DNA of 64,000 nucleotides from Aquimarina sp. RZ0 (lineage in GTDB: Bacteria; Bacteroidota; Bacteroidia; Flavobacteriales; Flavobacteriaceae): positions 1-64,000 of the forward strand of contig NZ_VTZU01000009.1 of assembly GCF_008370685.1 (NCBI RefSeq), written 5' to 3'. A program made the position numbers and the translations under genes. Shown one piece after another: positions 1 to 9,465 of the stretch (positions are counted from its first letter, which is position 1; each line of letters starts with the position of its first letter). Below the pieces are notes generated by a model that did not search any database, was not told the DNA's origin, and was given only the letters and a program-made list of their open reading frames with translations.

Positions 1-122
1 TTATTTTTTCTTTATGCAAGGCAAAAAAATCAAGCATAGCTATAGCTACGGTTTATTTTTTAAACGAAGTAGAAAGGAAAAAGAAACGATGAATATGCGA
101 AATTTTTAGTTATAAATCGTAT
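1..122 (+). repeat. Repeat A, copy A1 (cut by window edge)
   Basis: This is the right three quarters of the 162-bp palindromic repeat A. It ends at the terminal sequence AAATCGTAT at 122. Every base visible matches copies A4 and A5 as far as I compared them. About 40 bases of the left end lie outside the window. No transposase gene is nearby. Confidence 0.9.
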
Positions 123-194
123 TATACTTTTTTTAGGATGCTAAGACTTGTGTAGAAATTGATAATCCAATTGATCGGTGATACCTGTACTAAA

Positions 195-220
195 AAAGCG
201 AGTAGTTCCCTACTCGCTTT
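195..220 (-). terminator. Rho-independent terminator of the M14 peptidase gene
   Basis: An 11-bp perfect stem (AAAGCGAGTAG / CTACTCGCTTT) closes a TTCC loop. On the minus strand it is followed by a run of T. It lies 25 bases past the stop of the peptidase gene that ends at 245. Confidence 0.85.
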
Positions 221-244
221 CTTTAATATAAAATAAAATTGATA

Positions 245-2782
245 TTACTTATGCACTAAAAATCGTCTCGTACTTATACTTTTTCCTGTATTAATCGATA
301 AGAAATAGATTCCGTTACTTAATTTTGAAACATTGATTTTATTATTCTCTAGTATATCCTCTGCAATAACCTGCCCTTGATAGTTAAACAAGGTAAAAGA
401 GCTATTTTTAGAATATATTCCTCTCACAAAAATTTCTCCATATTTCACTGGGTTTGGATAAATTATAATTGAGTTAGCAGGATCATTCGTTATCAATGTA
501 TTTTCTGACATTGCAGAAATTCCTGAATCAAATCTGGCAGATCGTATATTGACATTATCAATTGCCATATCACTTCTCCAGCTAGTTCCTGTAGTTCCTT
601 TAAATTGTAATTGAATAACTGAGCCTGTATAGGACGAAATATTAACAGATGCCTGATTCCATTGATTACCTATATTACCACTTTTTGTCCAAACAGAGGT
701 AAACGTAGCACCATCATCGCTACTTACCAAAACCTCCAGACTTCCCATACTTGATCCAAACATATGATATCCAAATTCTAAAGTAGCACCTGATATGGAT
801 GTCAAATCAATACAAGGACTATTCAATATTGCTACCTTGTTTGGATATCCTCTGGAATTGGTTGATGATTCTGTATATAAATAATAAGTTCCGTCCTGAG
901 CCGTTGATGGTCCCGTGGCATTAGAAGGTGTTCCTTGAGAATCCCTTGTCCAGTCAATATTATCAGTTGTCTGATTAGTCCAGCCACCGAAATCAGATTC
1001 AAAACTTTCTGAATACGGGAAACTATTGATTCCAGCACAGGCAGGAACTGCTGTAGTCGTAAAATTAACAAGATCACTATAATCAGAATTAATAGAATTG
1101 CAATTACCTCTCACTTGTACCTCATACGTAGTAGCAGGGCTTAAACCAGAAATAGTGATGCTATTAGAATTAGACGAGGATGTTATCCAGATTGAACTCC
1201 CAACAGCTCTGTATCGCAGATCATAATTCGCTGCTGTTGCTCCGTTCCAATTCAAACCAACAGCTGAAGATTGGATATTCGTAACAGCTAAGCCTGTTGG
1301 TGGTGTTACTCCTATTGGTGTTAATTGAACATTTCTTATTACAGCGGTCTTATCAGCAACAGAAACTCCGGTTAATGTAAGTGGTTCATAACATTCTGCC
1401 TCATACAACACACTATAGGTTCCTGCCTTAATAGGTCTGTAATAATCCCCTTCTGGTAATTCTGTGGGAACCCAGGACTCATATCTCTCTTTACCTATAA
1501 CGGTAATTTTGGCATCAATTGGCTGATTTGTAACGGCATCGGTAACTACTCCACGAATTCCATAATTTACCTGACTTAGAAAAGAAACTAATGCGTCTTT
1601 ATTATAATTCCAATAATTTACTAATTGATTTGCTCGAGGTGTTTTATTATTAGATAATTCTATAGTTACTTCTCTTCCTTTTTTAAAATAGATTTGATAA
1701 TCCTGTCTTCCTCCCTGTACTTCATACCAGTTATACCCATTGGTTATTCCATTATTACGGCCATCAAAATATCCAGAAGGGCTATTTGACTGGCAGAAAT
1801 CTCTATATTCTGATGATATCTGTACAAAATAATCTTCATCAGGATGGGCTCCTGCATACGTATCCCAGGGATAGTTTACGAGCTCGATTCCACCATGAAA
1901 ATTGGCAGAAAGCACAAAATGTTTTGAATCGGCAAAAGCCATAAAGGCAAGGGTTTCTTTTTGGTAGGAATTACCATCTGGATTTGCTCCATCATCAGGG
2001 TCAGGGTAATTACGGTTTAGATCTACATTGTTTGCGTTGCCTCGAGTAGCATTTGCAACTGAGGTATTATTAGCACTATTTCTAAAAGTACCATCTGGAT
2101 TTGCCAAGGGATTTATCCATACTTCATTCGTATCTAATAATTGTTTTATTTCTGCATGTTTTGGGTCGTTTGGATTCGTATATGTCGTAAGTAAATAATC
2201 AATTAAATCGAGCATCATTGGGTATCCAGCTATTTCATCACCATGCATAGAAGAAGTATACATAACTCTTGGTTCCTGCTCATCCTGCCCTACATTATCA
2301 GATAATTTGACAAATAACAAAGATTTATCCCCTTCTGTGGTAGCACCTATATTTTCTAATTTACACAAGGAAGGATAGGTCGCAGCAAAATTATTCATCA
2401 TGGATTCATAATCATTATAAGTAGGATAAGCTGTTAGAGGAAATGTTGCAACCTTACTATCCAGATCAGTTGTCATTTTCCTATCTCCTATTATATTATC
2501 TTCTGGCCGTACCTGAAACGGTATACCTTTTTCTATAAATGATGAGAATTGTTTTTTGTCAGCCATTACCTTGACGATTTTTGTATCATTGTCATAATGA
2601 ACAATTGCTAATTCTTTTGTGATAACATTAAGTTGAGCTTTTTCCTTTACAGTAAAACTAAAGATGACTTCACCTTTTGTTATAAGATATTCATTTGCTA
2701 GTTCTGTTGCATTCTTTTGCGCCACGACTTTGCTACTAATAATAACTATCATTACCAGCAACATAATAATTTTGGTTTTCAT
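245..2782 (-). CDS. Secreted M14 zinc carboxypeptidase with FN3, MAM-like and T9SS sorting domains
   Basis: This is an 845-residue exported metallopeptidase. A signal peptide (about 1-21, ending VVAQ) and a short pro-region precede an M14 catalytic domain. Zinc ligands H180 and E183 (HGDE) and H296 (NFHGG) are visible, as are the NPDG and DLNRNYPD substrate motifs and the general base E375 (TIEL). After it come a carboxypeptidase-regulatory-like beta domain (about 408-490), a fibronectin type III domain (about 493-580), a MAM/jelly-roll-like domain (about 585-745) and a C-terminal Por-secretion sorting domain (about 770-845, IIYPNPV ... YFLSI). The sorting domain implies export by the type IX system and release or anchoring at the cell surface. 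All catalytic residues are intact, so it should be active, probably in protein scavenging. It is monocistronic, with its own terminator downstream. Confidence 0.93.
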   Translation of the reverse strand: MKTKIIMLLVMIVIISSKVVAQKNATELANEYLITKGEVIFSFTVKEKAQLNVITKELAIVHYDNDTKIVKVMADKKQFSSFIEKGIPFQVRPEDNIIGDRKMTTDLDSKVATFPLTAYPTYNDYESMMNNFAATYPSLCKLENIGATTEGDKSLLFVKLSDNVGQDEQEPRVMYTSSMHGDEIAGYPMMLDLIDYLLTTYTNPNDPKHAEIKQLLDTNEVWINPLANPDGTFRNSANNTSVANATRGNANNVDLNRNYPDPDDGANPDGNSYQKETLAFMAFADSKHFVLSANFHGGIELVNYPWDTYAGAHPDEDYFVQISSEYRDFCQSNSPSGYFDGRNNGITNGYNWYEVQGGRQDYQIYFKKGREVTIELSNNKTPRANQLVNYWNYNKDALVSFLSQVNYGIRGVVTDAVTNQPIDAKITVIGKERYESWVPTELPEGDYYRPIKAGTYSVLYEAECYEPLTLTGVSVADKTAVIRNVQLTPIGVTPPTGLAVTNIQSSAVGLNWNGATAANYDLRYRAVGSSIWITSSSNSNSITISGLSPATTYEVQVRGNCNSINSDYSDLVNFTTTAVPACAGINSFPYSESFESDFGGWTNQTTDNIDWTRDSQGTPSNATGPSTAQDGTYYLYTESSTNSRGYPNKVAILNSPCIDLTSISGATLEFGYHMFGSSMGSLEVLVSSDDGATFTSVWTKSGNIGNQWNQASVNISSYTGSVIQLQFKGTTGTSWRSDMAIDNVNIRSARFDSGISAMSENTLITNDPANSIIIYPNPVKYGEIFVRGIYSKNSSFTLFNYQGQVIAEDILENNKINVSKLSNGIYFLSINTGKSISTRRFLVHK

Positions 2783-2985
2783 GAGTTTTAAGAGAAATTA
2801 ATTGGTTAAATAAAAATAATTAAGTAGTCAAGCCATTACTGATTGCTACTATTTTTCATCTCTAAAATTAAATGAATTAAATTGGATTTCATAGGGAATT
2901 TTCACCATACTTAAAATCATGGATTCTTATGTAATAAAATTAACATCTGAGTTTATTCGTATATTGCACAAACATCAAATCCTCT

Positions 2986-3402
2986 ATGAAAATCATATTT
3001 TCTTTTTTACTCTTACTTTTACATATCTCAGATAATGCTCCAAGAAGTTTTATTGGTCAATGGCAAATAGAAGGAGGCTCAATAATAGAAATTTATAAAA
3101 AAAGAGAAGTTTTTTATGGCAAAATCCTTAAACGTGCCCAAAACCCTATTTCTAATCTAAATGGTTTAGATAACAAAAATCCGGCTGCAAAACTCAGAAA
3201 CAGACCACTACTTGGTTTAGTGATTTTGGATAAACTCATGTTTATAGATGGAGAATTATCAGGAGGAACTATTTACAATGCTGATAGCGGAAAAACCTAT
3301 GCTGTAAAATTATGGATTGATGATGATGATCCTGATTTATGTTATATACGAGCATATAAAGGGATTTTATTTAAAACGTTTGAAGCTCATAGGGTTCGAT
3401 AA
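2986..3402 (+). CDS. DUF2147 domain secreted protein
   Basis: This 138-residue protein has a short hydrophobic N-terminus that looks like a signal peptide. A DUF2147 domain fills the rest. The family pattern is clear: GQWQIEG at the start, then YGKIL, the KNPAAKLRNRPLLGL block, GGTIYNADSGKTYAVKLW and a final YKGILFKTFEAHRV. DUF2147 proteins are periplasmic or secreted beta-barrel-like proteins of unknown biochemical role. The gene stands alone between two minus-strand genes. ATG 2986 is the only start that keeps the signal peptide. Confidence 0.85.
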   Translation: MKIIFSFLLLLLHISDNAPRSFIGQWQIEGGSIIEIYKKREVFYGKILKRAQNPISNLNGLDNKNPAAKLRNRPLLGLVILDKLMFIDGELSGGTIYNADSGKTYAVKLWIDDDDPDLCYIRAYKGILFKTFEAHRVR

Positions 3403-3440
3403 ATAATTTGACGGTTCTAAAAAGTATTTTTTATACAAAC

Positions 3441-3470
3441 CAAACCCAGATCTTTTTAGAACTGGGTTTG
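3441..3470. terminator. Possible weak terminator hairpin
   Basis: The 9-bp inverted repeat CAAACCCAG / CTGGGTTTG lies about 40 bases after the DUF2147 stop codon. The 12-base loop contains TTTTT, but there is no clean T-run after the stem. It could end the plus-strand gene or only mark the convergent gene junction. Confidence 0.4.
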
Positions 3471-3532
3471 ATGAATTTAGGGTTGTAATTAATAGGGCAA
3501 TCTTTATTTTATCAGTTTTGCTTATTTATTAA

Positions 3533-4150
3533 TTAGTCAGAAGTTGATTGTATTTGAGTAATTTTTTCTTGCATCATAGCCATTTGATTCTCTGTGAATT
3601 TTTTTCTTAAATGAGGTCTTATTTCACTCATTATATTTCCTTCTTCAGGATAATGACCTAGTCCAAGAGCGTGGCCAATCTCGTGAGGTGCCGTAGAATT
3701 GTATAAGAATTCATCCGTGATTAGAGCACGTTGATTACTACCCATTCCTGCTATTGCGACCGTATGAGATCTTTTTATTACATAAATATTAATTCTATCT
3801 CTGTTATAATCATTTTCGGTTTCTGTCATGAAAACAATATTCTCATTATTTCTATCATCTCTAAGATCATATAATTCATCATTATACATCGTTTTAACAT
3901 CTCCAAGCTCCAAACCAATACTGCATCTATTAAAAAAACTACCATTCAGGTCATTTATAAAATGCTTTACATCCAGATTGTAGGATGATTTATTAGCTTT
4001 GTTTGTTGGTTGTACATATATTATATCCACTTTAATAACTTTTTGTAAGTCTTCATAAAACATATGCTCTACTTCATAAGGAACATAATCATCTTCTACA
4101 GCACAAGAGACAAACAACGATAGGAAAAATATAATTTTCAACAACTTCAT
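3533..4150 (-). CDS. Putative metzincin-type zinc metalloprotease, lipoprotein
   Basis: This 205-residue lipoprotein has a signal peptide ending in a lipobox (LFVSC, C16). The C-terminal third holds the full extended zinc signature HEIGHALGLGH (H156, E157, H160, H166) and a Met-turn at M174 (NIMSE). These are the hallmarks of matrixin/astacin-like metzincins. The remaining 150 residues match no domain I can name. The protein is shorter than typical matrixins, so this is probably a minimal catalytic domain tethered to a membrane. It is monocistronic, with 764 bases of non-coding DNA upstream. The substrate is unknown. Confidence 0.8.
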   Translation of the reverse strand: MKLLKIIFFLSLFVSCAVEDDYVPYEVEHMFYEDLQKVIKVDIIYVQPTNKANKSSYNLDVKHFINDLNGSFFNRCSIGLELGDVKTMYNDELYDLRDDRNNENIVFMTETENDYNRDRINIYVIKRSHTVAIAGMGSNQRALITDEFLYNSTAPHEIGHALGLGHYPEEGNIMSEIRPHLRKKFTENQMAMMQEKITQIQSTSD

Positions 4151-4914
4151 GACTTCAATTCTAATTTTTAAGGTTATACACTTTATTACTTTTGTAAAAG
4201 CTGAGTTTTAATAAACTTTTAAATAGAATTTCACTTTCTGGTATACACAAAACCGGGGAAGTAAATACAGTATTCTTCTGTTATTGAATAGAATAAAACA
4301 ATTAAACTTTTAATTTCTGAGTATTGAAATTAATATGATTAGTGTGACTTATTTGTTCCGATCGTACAGTTCAAATATAGAAAATATAGCGACACTAATT
4401 AAGGGGTATTTCCCCTTATTAGTTTTATTACTATGCTTACATAATAAATTAGAAAACAATTAACTATTCTATAAATGTTAAAGAAATTTTCTGAATTTCA
4501 GACCAAATAATCTCATAGCCATACTGTTTAGTATTAGTAGGCTATAAATAGCATAAAAGAGTGAAAATTCCCCAATTATGGTTAAACCACATTTTTATTA
4601 CTTTAAAAACAAACCTTGTAAAGCGATAAAAAAAGAAGTAATCAAGTTTTTTTAACATAATTTTAACTTTTTAAAATGTATTTTATCCTTTAAAAACAAC
4701 TATTCGTCATAAAAAAATGGTGTTTCGTCGAATTCATAAAGTGAATTCCTACCAAAAAATTGATTTTTGAACCTTTTTTAAAAAAATTTGAATGGCTATT
4801 GAGTATATGCAGTACTAGATAAAAAAGAATACTAATGTATTCATCAAACTCTGATACTGCTATACAGACCAGAAATACTATTGTATATTTGTTTAATCCA
4901 TAAATACACTTCTT
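4151..4914. other. Intergenic region, 764 bp, no gene supported
   Basis: This is very AT-rich spacer between two divergent genes. The only structure I see is a GC-clamped hairpin near 4395-4422 (AAGGGG / CCCCTT with flanking CTAA/TTAG). On the minus strand a TATATTTG at 4379-4372 fits the Bacteroidota -7 consensus and could serve the metalloprotease gene, but no TTG sits 19 bases from it. On the plus strand TATATTTG at 4884-4891 is a plausible -7 for rlmF. Confidence 0.5.
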
Positions 4915-5790
4915 TTGCATAAAAAAAATGCGCATAATACGCCTTATGATTATACCAAATTGTGTCACTATCATAATAAACTATCTGATTTTGTTATCGT
5001 AAATACTAATGGAAAAAAGACGATAGATTTTTCTAACAGTGAATCTATATTTCATCTAAACAAGGCTATTTTAAAGTCTGATTATCTGCTTATAGATTGG
5101 AATATCCCTCCTGGACATCTATGCCCGCCTATTCCCGGAAGAGCCGATTATATTCACTATATATCTGATTTATTAGATAGTAATGATCACAGAACAACAA
5201 TAAGAGGATTAGATATTGGAACAGGCGCTAATTGCATATATCCAATTCTGGGATCTCAAATTTATAATTGGGAAATGGTAGGTACTGATATCAATGCTAT
5301 GGCAGTTGACCTGGCAAAAAAAAATGTACGAGCGACCAAAAGATTACAGAAAAATATAGAAATAAGGCATCAAAACAATCACGCTAACATTTTTGAAGGA
5401 ATCATTAACCAAGGAGAATATTTTCATTTTTCTATGTGCAATCCACCCTTTTATTCATCAAAAGAAGATGCTGATAAAGCGAACCTAAAAAAATTGAATA
5501 ATCTCAAAAGTACTGATTATAAAACTCAAGATATTAAATTACCAGAATTTAACTTTGGAGGACAAGCTAATGAATTATGGTGTAATGGCGGAGAATCTTT
5601 ATTTATTAAGCGAATGATCAAACAAAGTGTACAGTATAAAACTCAGGTGGGATGGTTTACTTCATTAGTTTCTAAAAAAGAAAACGTTCCCAAAATATAT
5701 AAGCAGCTTACCAAATTAAAAGCAACATATACCACAATTGAAATGAGTCAAGGTCAAAAACAAAGTCGTTTTATTGCCTGGAAATTTTGA
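4915..5790 (+). CDS. rlmF: 23S rRNA (adenine-1618 N6) methyltransferase RlmF
   Basis: This 291-residue enzyme methylates A1618 of 23S rRNA using S-adenosylmethionine. It shows the RlmF/YbiN signature: the N-terminal NAHNTPYDYTKLC block, DWNIPPGHLCPPIPGRADY, the SAM-binding loop DIGTG (100-104) and the catalytic NPPF (176-179), followed by SSKEDAD. The start is TTG at 4915. The first ATG is out of frame, and the conserved block begins about five residues in. A -7-like TATATTTG at 4884-4891 leaves room for a very short leader. The gene faces the helicase gene convergently, with only 22 bases between stops. Confidence 0.93.
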   Translation: MHKKNAHNTPYDYTKLCHYHNKLSDFVIVNTNGKKTIDFSNSESIFHLNKAILKSDYLLIDWNIPPGHLCPPIPGRADYIHYISDLLDSNDHRTTIRGLDIGTGANCIYPILGSQIYNWEMVGTDINAMAVDLAKKNVRATKRLQKNIEIRHQNNHANIFEGIINQGEYFHFSMCNPPFYSSKEDADKANLKKLNNLKSTDYKTQDIKLPEFNFGGQANELWCNGGESLFIKRMIKQSVQYKTQVGWFTSLVSKKENVPKIYKQLTKLKATYTTIEMSQGQKQSRFIAWKF

Positions 5791-5812
5791 AAACTAACGA
5801 TCTTACCAAACG

Positions 5813-7363
5813 CTATTCCGGAGGTCTTCCGTGAATTTGTTCGAACAGCGTATCAAAATTATCCCGCAAATATGAGTTAAGCTTCTTTCTATAATCATCC
5901 TTTAACCAGGTTAAAAAATTATGGGTGCTCTTACTAATACATTTAGCATAACTATGGATTCTATGGTCAATGTCTTCTCCTAACATTTTAGCTAATGCCA
6001 GAGCATCATAAACGTCTTCACTATTTTCTATGCATATTTTGGCGTGCTGTTCTATAGAACGCTCTAAAACAACTTTAGAAGACTCTCCTTTTCTTACAGA
6101 TTCTATATATGTTTCCTTGATATCAAAATATACTTCTTCAGAATTAGAAAACTCTACCCGTAACTCTTCTGACATCTCATGTTTAAATCTGCTCTCTAGT
6201 TCTTCATCACTTGCAAGTCTATCTCGATAATAATCAGGAGAACCAAATATTTTTTGCCAATCCAGATCTGCTCCCCATGGACCAAATCGGTGGTGATTAT
6301 TTCCTAGATCTATGACCTTAAATATTGATTTATTGTTTAGAATACGTGAACCACGACCAATCATCTGGTAATATAATGTCAAAGATTTTGTCGCCCTATT
6401 AAGAATAATAGTATCGATGGTAGGTTCATCAAAACCTGTTGTTAAAATACTAACAGAAGTCAAAATAGCATTCGGAGTTTCTTTAAACCACGCTAATATC
6501 TGCTTTCTTTGTTTCTTGGTTGCTGTATTATCTAGATGAGCAATAGGATACCCTGCTGATCTAAATGTATCATATACGTGTAGTGAGGTATTAATCCCAT
6601 TATTAAAAATCAGTGTTTTCTTCCCTTTAGAATGTTTCTCATATGCTTGTAACAATTGCCCTAGCATAGTACTATTTGTATACAAATCTTCAGAAGATTT
6701 TACTGTATAATCTCCATTAGATCCAACTTCCAGCGATGTTAATCCCATATTATAGGCATATACTTCTGCACGTGCCAAAAACTCGTTTTCGATTAAAGAA
6801 GTAATACTTTCTCCTACTATTAGCTCGTCATAATTATCCTTCATAGGAAGTTTTATATTAGAACTTAATGGTGTTGCAGTTACTCCTAAAACAAAAGATT
6901 TTTCGAAAAACTTAAATAACTTAGTAAATGAATTATAGTGAGCTTCATCAATAATTACGAGTCCTATATCAGAAATATCCAGTTGGTTCTCATTCAGCCT
7001 GTTGTTAAGAGTTTCTACCATCGCCACAAAACAACTATACTTATGTTGATCATCCAGTCTTGCTTTGCTATCAACTACTTTGTTATCAACACCAAAACCT
7101 GTAAGCATTTTGGAAGTCTGTTTGCATAACTCTATACGATGTGTCATCACCAATACTTTTTTCTGATGATGCTTAAGGTATTGTCTTACTATTTCAGAAA
7201 AAATAACTGTTTTACCACCACCCGTTGGTAATTGATATAATAAGTGATAATCTTCTCGTGCATCCTCAAAGCACTTAAAAATTTTATTAATAGCTCCTTT
7301 TTGATAACTATATAGGTCTTTTCCTGATTTTTTTTCTTCTAATTCTGTGGCTGATTCAGACAT
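5813..7363 (-). CDS. DEAD/DEAH-box superfamily II helicase
   Basis: This 516-residue SF2 helicase has a QxxA/Q-like N-terminal motif (YSYQKGAI). It carries Walker A LPTGGGKT (45-52), DEAH (139-142), motif III VTATP (161-165) and motif VI QMIGRGSRI near residue 335, so both RecA-like lobes are present. The last 130 residues are charged, helical and match no domain I recognise. The overall layout resembles the stand-alone ResIII/UvrB-like helicases common in flavobacteria. I see no restriction, nuclease or defence partner beside it, so a DNA/RNA housekeeping role is more likely than defence. Confidence 0.88.
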   Translation of the reverse strand: MSESATELEEKKSGKDLYSYQKGAINKIFKCFEDAREDYHLLYQLPTGGGKTVIFSEIVRQYLKHHQKKVLVMTHRIELCKQTSKMLTGFGVDNKVVDSKARLDDQHKYSCFVAMVETLNNRLNENQLDISDIGLVIIDEAHYNSFTKLFKFFEKSFVLGVTATPLSSNIKLPMKDNYDELIVGESITSLIENEFLARAEVYAYNMGLTSLEVGSNGDYTVKSSEDLYTNSTMLGQLLQAYEKHSKGKKTLIFNNGINTSLHVYDTFRSAGYPIAHLDNTATKKQRKQILAWFKETPNAILTSVSILTTGFDEPTIDTIILNRATKSLTLYYQMIGRGSRILNNKSIFKVIDLGNNHHRFGPWGADLDWQKIFGSPDYYRDRLASDEELESRFKHEMSEELRVEFSNSEEVYFDIKETYIESVRKGESSKVVLERSIEQHAKICIENSEDVYDALALAKMLGEDIDHRIHSYAKCISKSTHNFLTWLKDDYRKKLNSYLRDNFDTLFEQIHGRPPE

Positions 7364-7705
7364 AAACTCAAATTTCTAGGGATGCAAAATTAAGATCTTT
7401 CAGGGGTTTTTCGCGAATATTTAGTCTTAAAAAAAAATCTTTTTATTTCAATTTGCTACAATAGGTAAATAAATATGATTATTATCCCTTTTATAATACT
7501 GGTTTCAGAGCTTTTTATGATTTATAAAATATTATATTAGAACACTTTAAATAATACATTAATCGTTACATTAAGAAGAAATACGAGACTAACTTACTAT
7601 TTACCGCTATACACTAATATACGAAAAAAGAACTCTCTACTATTCTAAAAGCATATGCCTTTTCCTGGTTTATTACCTGAGTACTCTTCTTGAATGCTAG
7701 GAGTC

Positions 7706-7867
7706 ATACGATTTATAACTAAAAATTTCGCATATTCATCGTTTCTTTTTCCTTTCTACTTCGTTTAAAAAATAAACCGTAGCTATAGCTATGCTTGATT
7801 TTTTTGCCTTGCATAAAGAAAAAATAATTCAATGAATTTATACGAATTTTTTAATCACAAATCGTAT
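7706..7867 (-). repeat. Repeat A, copy A2 (162 bp)
   Basis: This is a complete copy, from ATACGATTTATAAC to CACAAATCGTAT, in reverse orientation relative to A1. The whole element is an imperfect palindrome centred on TAGCTATAGCTA. The bases just outside are c on both sides. No longer target duplication is visible. Confidence 0.93.
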
Positions 7868-7948
7868 CAATCCTGCCATAGGGTTCTCTAGAATTTATGA
7901 ATTATTTTATAGAAGCACATATAAAATTAAATTTTATACATGCCTTTA

Positions 7949-8110
7949 ATACGATTTATAACTAAAAATTTCGCATATTCATCGTTTCTTTTTCCTTTCT
8001 ACTTCGTTTAAAAAATAAACCGTAGCTATAGCTATGCTTGATTTTTTTGCCTTGCATAAAGAAAAAATAATTCAATGAATTTATACGAATTTTTTAATCA
8101 CAAATCGTAT
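7949..8110 (-). repeat. Repeat A, copy A3 (162 bp)
   Basis: This complete copy has the same length and orientation as A2, from which 81 bases of unrelated DNA separate it. It appears identical to A2 along its length. The outside neighbours are a on both sides. Confidence 0.93.
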
Positions 8111-8273
8111 AATACCTTCTTTTTGATAGTTTATTCCCTTTTTTTGACCGTTAGATATTTTCTGATACTTTATAAAAAAAGAGGTTTCAGAATTTTACTA
8201 AAGCAATCATTCGGTATAGCTTATTATAACGCTCCACAATTAATTATACTCGCTGACGATAGTTTTTAATTTT

Positions 8274-8876
8274 TTAACCACAATTTTTTCCTAGATGAAG
8301 AAAGGGTCTGTATGCATAAAATTGCAAAACTTCTTCTAAAGCCATCTTAAGTGCTTTGTTTATAGGCAAAATAATATTTCCTAATTTAAAATCTATCTGA
8401 TTTAATTGCATATAGTATTCTGTAAATACAGGTACATAAAGGCCTTTAGTTATCGCTTGGGCAGTAGAACTATAGTTGTCTGCTTGACCTTCTTTGATAA
8501 TTTTACAAGTAGCTAATCTTAAATTCCCGTATTTATCTGTATTGGCTGCAAATCCAAACAATCTACAAATTAACCCTCGGTATTTGTAATTGCTACAACG
8601 ACCTTGATTAATAATAGATAAAGGTTTGTAGATTAAACAAGTTAAACTTTTGGTTTTATTAAGCTTAATGATCGTCTTTTCTGCTTCTCCATTTAAAAAT
8701 AAGTGAAATGCCCACGGCAAAAATTCTATAGGAGAAGCTTCTACATTTGGGTAAGTACAACATTTTCCGCAGCCAGAAACACAACTAAGTCCTGATGCTT
8801 GCCCAAACTGAGCGGTTTCTTGTTCTAATTTAGAAAAAAGGTTTTCTACTAATCGAACTTTTCGCTCTATCGACAT
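8274..8876 (-). CDS. YkgJ-family cysteine-cluster protein
   Basis: This 200-residue protein has the N-terminal cluster CVSGCGKCC (C32, C36, C39, C40) and later cysteines in SLTCLIY, GRCSNY and GLICRLFGFAA. That is the YkgJ/UPF0153 zinc- or iron-chelating pattern. Family members are thought to bind a metal through the CxxxCxxCC motif, and their cellular role is not settled. It sits alone between repeat clusters with no operon partner. The start at 8876 gives a short helical lead into the first cysteine. Confidence 0.82.
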   Translation of the reverse strand: MSIERKVRLVENLFSKLEQETAQFGQASGLSCVSGCGKCCTYPNVEASPIEFLPWAFHLFLNGEAEKTIIKLNKTKSLTCLIYKPLSIINQGRCSNYKYRGLICRLFGFAANTDKYGNLRLATCKIIKEGQADNYSSTAQAITKGLYVPVFTEYYMQLNQIDFKLGNIILPINKALKMALEEVLQFYAYRPFLHLGKNCG

Positions 8877-9012
8877 TATTTTTTATCGAAGGTAGTCTAT
8901 TATTTCTATGAAGTTTGATTTATTCTTGAAAAGAAATAATTACTGTTTTATTAGTAATAGGAAAATTTGATTTGTGAAATTATTTCCAACGTACAAATTA
9001 TGATTTACTATG

Positions 9013-9175
9013 CTAAGAGTATGTTTAAAAAGAATACAAATTGAAAATCAATAGTTTAAGGTTCTGAGGACACTTCAAATGATGAGAATATCGAGATATT
9101 TTAATTATTTGAAGTAAGCTCACGGTTCTTAAAATATTTGTTTTCAGGAAGTAAGGTTTTTAAACAAGCTCTTAG
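9013..9175 (+). repeat. Repeat B, copy B1 (163 bp)
   Basis: The ends are near-perfect inverted repeats of 19 bases (CTAAGAGTATGTTTAAAAA against CTAAGAGCTTGTTTAAAAA, 17 of 19 equal). Folding the left half onto the right half gives about 59 matches in 80 aligned positions, with a centre AATATC-GA-GATATT. So the full element is a long imperfect palindrome. It is unrelated in sequence to repeat A but has the same length and architecture. Confidence 0.88.
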
Positions 9176-9298
9176 CTTGCAACCTTACTCGATGCACAAA
9201 TCTTATATATTGACAGTACTAAAAAGTTCTTTATACACAACACAAACCATAAGCATAGAAATCCCTTCTCAAAGAAATAAAAACAAACTATAAAGGTA

Positions 9299-9415
9299 AA
9301 CCATCTGCTACAAGCTGAAGATGGAGAATATGACCTTATAGATTTTTGGGAGCAATTAGACTATATTAGTATACAGGCATACTTTCCATTTCCTTACAAG
9401 TTATCAACGAAATGA
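9299..9415 (+). pseudogene. Gene remnant resembling the C-terminal part of a GH113-like glycoside hydrolase
   Basis: The frame through 9308-9415 reads LQAEDGEYDLIDFWEQLDYI then SIQAYFPFPYKLSTK and a stop. The FWEQLDYISIQAYFP stretch resembles the barrel strand found in GH113/TIM-barrel beta-mannanase-like proteins (WDELDYIGIxAYFP). There is no start codon or conserved sequence upstream, and only about 36 codons remain. I read it as a relic left by deletion next to repeat B1. The family assignment is from memory and tentative. Confidence 0.4.
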
Positions 9416-9423
9416 AAAAATAA

Positions 9424-9439
9424 GCAACCAAAAAGTTGC
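9424..9439 (+). promoter_or_regulatory. Candidate operator O1 of the ArsR repressor
   Basis: The inverted repeat GCAAC-N6-GTTGC overlaps the -33 TTG (9436-9438) of the promoter. The same half-sites recur at 9464-9481, 41 bases further on, which is about four helical turns. The expected binder is the ArsR-type regulator encoded downstream. Confidence 0.65.
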
Positions 9440-9465
9440 GTATTAAGTATTGTTTCTTAAATTTG
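9436..9465 (+). promoter_or_regulatory. Bacteroidota-type promoter of the SRPBCC-arsR operon
   Basis: TTG at 9436-9438, 19 bases of spacer, then TAAATTTG at 9458-9465. This matches the Bacteroidota -33/-7 consensus TTG-N19-TAnnTTTG exactly. Each core element lies inside one of the two inverted repeats, so occupancy would block sigma binding at both. Confidence 0.7.

Larger units (their letters stand above)
7364..8273. other. Intergenic repeat region, 910 bp
   Basis: Two repeat A elements lie here in the same orientation, 81 bases apart. The remainder (7364-7705, 7868-7948, 8111-8273) is AT-rich with no gene I can support. The open frame 8075-8269 starts inside copy A3 and looks accidental. 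Confidence 0.6.

Noticed and set aside
4690..4974. Open frame of 94 codons on the minus strand opposite the rlmF start
   Set aside because: It overlaps the well-supported rlmF start and its AT-rich translation (many Phe, Ile and Cys) looks like random sequence.
5813..7363. Helicase as part of a phage-defence system
   Set aside because: No nuclease, methylase, sensor or effector gene lies beside it. The next genes are rlmF and repeats.
7706..8110. Two repeat A copies in tandem as a start of a CRISPR array
   Set aside because: The unit is 162 bp, the spacing of 81 bp occurs once only, other copies are scattered kilobases away in both orientations, and no cas gene is present.
8075..8269. Open frame of 64 codons that starts inside repeat A3
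   Set aside because: The start lies in the repeat end, so any outward-facing copy would give a different short peptide. The rest is unconserved and hydrophobic in an AT-rich spacer.
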